Shown here: piece after piece, positions 40,925-43,194 of the stretch | How the letters are laid out: each line of letters opens with the position of its first letter | Position numbering within the stretch: position 1 is the first letter of the stretch | DNA from: Hyphomicrobium sp. | Lineage (GTDB): Bacteria > Pseudomonadota > Alphaproteobacteria > Rhizobiales > Hyphomicrobiaceae | Direction: 5' to 3' | NCBI GenBank assembly: GCA_019748215.1 | Contig: JAIEPV010000071.1 | Span: 1-43,194 of the forward strand | Length of the DNA: 43,194 nt | Position numbers and translations under genes: made by a program | Notes under the pieces: generated by a model | What the model was told of the DNA's origin: nothing | Database searches by the model: none | The model's input: the letters and a program-made list of their open reading frames with translations, nothing else

Positions 40925-42338
40925 TTCCGTCGATCTGCTGACAATCCCACGAGGGCTTGTCATTGCCCCGGCCGGATGTGGCAAGACGCAATTGATCATT
41001 GAAGCACTCAAGCGTCATGACGCCACCAAGCCCATTCTAGTACTGACACACACAAATGCTGGCGTGGCAGCGTTGCGAAGCCGGCTCGATCGAGCCAAAG
41101 TGCCCCCGGTCGCCTATCGGCTGTCAACGATTGATGGGTTCGCCATTCGACTTGTTGGGATGTTTCCCGCGTCGGCACAAATCGACCCAGCTCGCCTCAA
41201 GCTAGAGCGACCCCCCTATCGCGATATCCGAACAGCGGCATGTAACGTCCTAAAAATATCGAGCATTCACGACGTTATTCGAGCCACCTATGCACGACTG
41301 CTCGTCGATGAATATCAGGACTGCTCACAATGGCAGCACGGGATCGTGTACTATATGTCCCACGCGCTTCATACGTGCGTCCTCGGTGATCAGTTGCAAG
41401 CGATCTTTGGTTTCGGAGACGATGGCTTAGCCGATTGGCATAAGCAGGTAGGTGCACATTTTCCTGTCGTAGCTGAACTGAAAACGCCATGGCGATGGAT
41501 CAACGCCGGGGCCGACGAGCTTGGCCAATGGGTGCTTGCGGCCCGCACAAAGCTGTTGTCCGGTCAGACAATAGATTTTCGCCACGCACCAACGGCGGTC
41601 GAGTGGGTCCAACTTGACGGCTCGAACAGCGATCGGCCAAAGCAGCTCAAGGCAGGCGCAACACGATCACATACGACGGACGGTCATGTTTTGATTATCG
41701 GCGACAGTATGAGCCCGCCCAGCCAGCAGCGCCTCGCTAGTCAAATACCTGGAGCGACCGTGGTCGAAGCGGTCGACTTGAGGGACCTGGTGAACTTCGC
41801 ATCCAACCTCGATCTGAAATCGACAGACGTTGTACGCCAAGTTGCGGAATTTTCCGCCAAGCTCATGACCGGTGTTTCACCTGACGATCTATTGCGCCGA
41901 TTGGATACGATCAAAGCGGGTCGTGCCCGAAAAGAGGTTAGCGATCTGGAACGAGCAGCCCTCGCGCTGCTTGCAGAGCCGAACTACGACGGTGTCGCGT
42001 CCGTTATTGCTCAGCTCAACCAGCAAGGCGGCGTCCGCGTCCATCGACCAGCTGTGCTGCGAGCATGCATCCGCGCTCTCAACGAGTGCGCGAAGGCAGA
42101 TGGTCCGGAGTTTGCAGATGCCGCTATTCGAGCGCGTGAGCAATATCGTATGGCGGGGCGATCTCTCCCCCGTCGTGGCGTCGGAAGCACGCTTCTTCTG
42201 AAGGGGCTTGAGGCCCAAGTATGCGTTGTCGTTGAAGGCGATAAGCTGAACGCGAAGAACCTCTATGTAGCCCTGACACGCGGTTCCAATAAGTTGGTTG
42301 TGTGTTCGAAAAATCCAGTGTTGCCCGTAGTCGCATGA
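40914..42338 (+). CDS. UvrD-like helicase, GajB-like
   Basis: The protein has 474 residues from ATG 40914, overlapping the nuclease gene by 11 bases; the track uses TTG 40908. Superfamily 1 helicase motifs: I APAGCGKTQLI (18-28), II LLVDEYQDCS (DE at 132-133), III GDQLQAIFGF and VI LYVALTRGSNKL near the C-terminus. It is much shorter than UvrD/PcrA (about 700 residues), in line with GajB. In Gabija, GajB partners GajA and is activated by phage DNA. Its tight coupling to the OLD gene supports a GajA/GajB-like pair. Confidence 0.85.
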   Translation: MVPDSVDLLTIPRGLVIAPAGCGKTQLIIEALKRHDATKPILVLTHTNAGVAALRSRLDRAKVPPVAYRLSTIDGFAIRLVGMFPASAQIDPARLKLERPPYRDIRTAACNVLKISSIHDVIRATYARLLVDEYQDCSQWQHGIVYYMSHALHTCVLGDQLQAIFGFGDDGLADWHKQVGAHFPVVAELKTPWRWINAGADELGQWVLAARTKLLSGQTIDFRHAPTAVEWVQLDGSNSDRPKQLKAGATRSHTTDGHVLIIGDSMSPPSQQRLASQIPGATVVEAVDLRDLVNFASNLDLKSTDVVRQVAEFSAKLMTGVSPDDLLRRLDTIKAGRARKEVSDLERAALALLAEPNYDGVASVIAQLNQQGGVRVHRPAVLRACIRALNECAKADGPEFADAAIRAREQYRMAGRSLPRRGVGSTLLLKGLEAQVCVVVEGDKLNAKNLYVALTRGSNKLVVCSKNPVLPVVA

Positions 42339-42482
42339 ACTGAAATAACTTGATGCCTTGTTGTTGATACGCCTGGGGATCACACTGTCGGCTACGTCTG
42401 ATCTACTAAGAGCTGACGAGGATAATTGTCCGCTCGCGGGACTTTGGTTTGCTACACCGTACCCGACAGGGGAAAAACCAAA

Positions 42483-42550
42483 CTTGAGTCAATGACCGAA
42501 CAATCGCTCGACGCAAGAGACTGATTTCATTTGGCTTGTATTGACTCAAG
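42483..42550. repeat. Inverted repeat CTTGAGTCAAT / ATTGACTCAAG
   Basis: Perfect 11-base arms at 42483-42493 and 42540-42550 flank 46 bases. The arms lie about 145 bases after the helicase stop and contain TTGAGTCAA, itself palindromic around the central base. They may be two operator sites facing each other or a transcription terminator arm. Confidence 0.5.
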
Positions 42551-42840
42551 AATGGTTTGAAATTTGTTGAACTGAGTCGTTGCCGTTGCGAAGTTGGCCT
42601 CACCGGGACAACCGCAGATCCTCAGGCCAAGAACAGCTTGATCTGGCTCGGGAATTTCAAACAATTATCCGTACACCAGCCCAATACTGCAATAGCTGTA
42701 GCGGGCCCCTGATCGAAATCAAATAGGTATCTTGCACTTCCGACATTTGCTGGATGCCGTGTAGGCCTGAACCTCATCAGCGACTTAGCGCGGCATCAGT
42801 TCAGATTCTCGCTGTCTCATAAACTTCAAGTGCGACTTGA

Positions 42841-42860
42841 AACAGAACGCGCGTTCTGTT
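42841..42860. promoter_or_regulatory. Perfect 20-bp palindrome, probable TetR operator
   Basis: AACAGAACGCGCGTTCTGTT is completely self-complementary and ends 11 bases before the TetR ATG. The size and place are typical of a TetR-family operator with autorepression. Confidence 0.85.
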
Positions 42861-42871
42861 AAGAAGTCCGT

Positions 42872-43194
42872 ATGGCGAGAACAAGATCACAGACTAAGGA
42901 CACTGTTATCGAGCGCGCGATGCATTGCTTTTGGCAGCGAGGCTTTGCAGCGACATCAATCGATGAACTCGTGCGAACTATCGGTATCAGCCGACACAGC
43001 CTCTACGGTGACTTCGGCGGCAAGGAAGAGTTGTTCGTCGCCTGCCTCGACACATATAGCCGGGACGTAGTGACGCCGGCGTTCGCTCAGGTCGAGGAGG
43101 AGCGTGCCACACTTGAGGCGGTTGCGCAGTACTTCGAGTTTCAGATCGCACGGGGCGAAGATGCCGGGTTTCCAGGGCCTGGTTGCCTGATGGC
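42872..43194 (+). CDS. TetR-family regulator, cut by window edge
   Basis: The ATG at 42872 opens a frame that runs off the right edge (107 codons seen). The helix-turn-helix is clear: FAATSIDELVRTIGISRHSL followed by YGDFGGKEELFVACL, the TetR DNA-binding domain at residues 20-60. The ligand domain is incomplete. The track lists only a different frame here. Its target gene is probably just outside the window. Confidence 0.9.
   Translation, partial: MARTRSQTKDTVIERAMHCFWQRGFAATSIDELVRTIGISRHSLYGDFGGKEELFVACLDTYSRDVVTPAFAQVEEERATLEAVAQYFEFQIARGEDAGFPGPGCLM

Larger units (their letters stand above)
42339..42871. other. Gene-free stretch after the defence block
   Basis: About 530 bases contain no supported ORF. 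They hold an 11-base perfect inverted repeat (42483/42540) and, at the right end, the TetR operator. A short open frame near 42603-42726 encodes RTPAQYCNSCSG and may be a scrap of a zinc-binding protein. The stretch may include the edge of the defence island. Confidence 0.4.

Noticed and set aside
42603-42726. Short frame with RTPAQYCNSCSG, similar in feel to the recombinase tail TTPADQYCNIGCGG
   Set aside because: The match is only a dozen residues around Cys/Asn and no gene start is present; likely coincidence or an unidentifiable scrap.
1-43194. tRNA or rRNA genes and insertion sequences
   Set aside because: No cloverleaf, rRNA-like sequence, DDE transposase or IS ends were recognised by eye; a dedicated scan could still find a divergent one.

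Overview
This 43 kb window looks like one large accessory element, a plasmid or an integrated mobilizable element, from a GC-rich alphaproteobacterium. A Hyphomicrobiales host (Bradyrhizobium/Afipia/Rhodopseudomonas-like) is my best guess. The guess rests on codon use, the style of the large serine recombinase, the RepA/RPA-type initiator and the MobC/relaxase pair; no rRNA or tRNA gene is present to confirm it. I saw no ribosomal or core metabolic genes and no complete type IV secretion system. Conjugation would therefore need a helper or genes outside the window.

Layout. (1) 1-4840: a large serine recombinase cut by the left edge, a small ORF, then a metabolic cargo of a beta-hydroxyacid-type dehydrogenase and an FMN-dependent azoreductase (azoR), with a divergent LysR regulator. 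(2) 5169-8591: replication and partition. This holds a RepA initiator, seven 20-bp iterons, an AT-rich stretch with a DnaA-box-like site, ParA, a small partner, and repeated ATTGCCGT sites that may be the centromere. (3) 15966 back to 8594 (minus strand): a tightly packed leftward cluster from the VirD4/TraG coupling protein through a membrane protein and several unknowns to a membrane-anchored J-domain protein. (4) 16589-20015: twelve small plus-strand genes linked by 1-4 base overlaps, or in one case a 2-base gap; one is a DNA-methylase-like protein. (5) 20227-24355: more small genes, a 600-bp gene-free region with seven degenerate repeats, a probable oriT, mobC and the relaxase.

(6) 24525-28381: a PIN-domain protein with a long C-terminal extension, an intact antitoxin-like gene beside the stump of its PIN toxin, and an HNH nuclease. 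(7) 29076-30807: an XRE regulator followed by a small basic protein and a caspase/CHAT-like protease. (8) 31042-35650: an XRE regulator, two element-type hypotheticals, ArdC antirestriction, an unknown protein, a PD-(D/E)XK nuclease-like protein, and the C-terminal scrap of a type I restriction specificity subunit. (9) 35808-42338: four plus-strand genes in a row, an AAA+ ATPase and a subtilisin-like protease (IetA/IetS-like), then an OLD-type ATPase/TOPRIM nuclease and a UvrD-like helicase (Gabija GajA/GajB-like). (10) 42872 to the right edge: a TetR regulator with a perfect 20-bp palindrome just upstream.

How it fits together. RepA/iterons and ParA would maintain the element. MobC, relaxase, oriT and coupling protein would move it. 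ArdC and the methylase would protect it on entry. The PIN, caspase-like and IetAS/Gabija-like modules look like anti-phage or anti-competitor cargo. The best candidates for something undescribed are: the compact IetAS + Gabija-like four-gene block; the two-gene caspase-like module; and a degenerate sequence family (about GATATCAC-TTGAT) that occurs at four candidate promoters and again as seven copies in front of oriT. All function calls come from reading motifs by eye; no database search was run.
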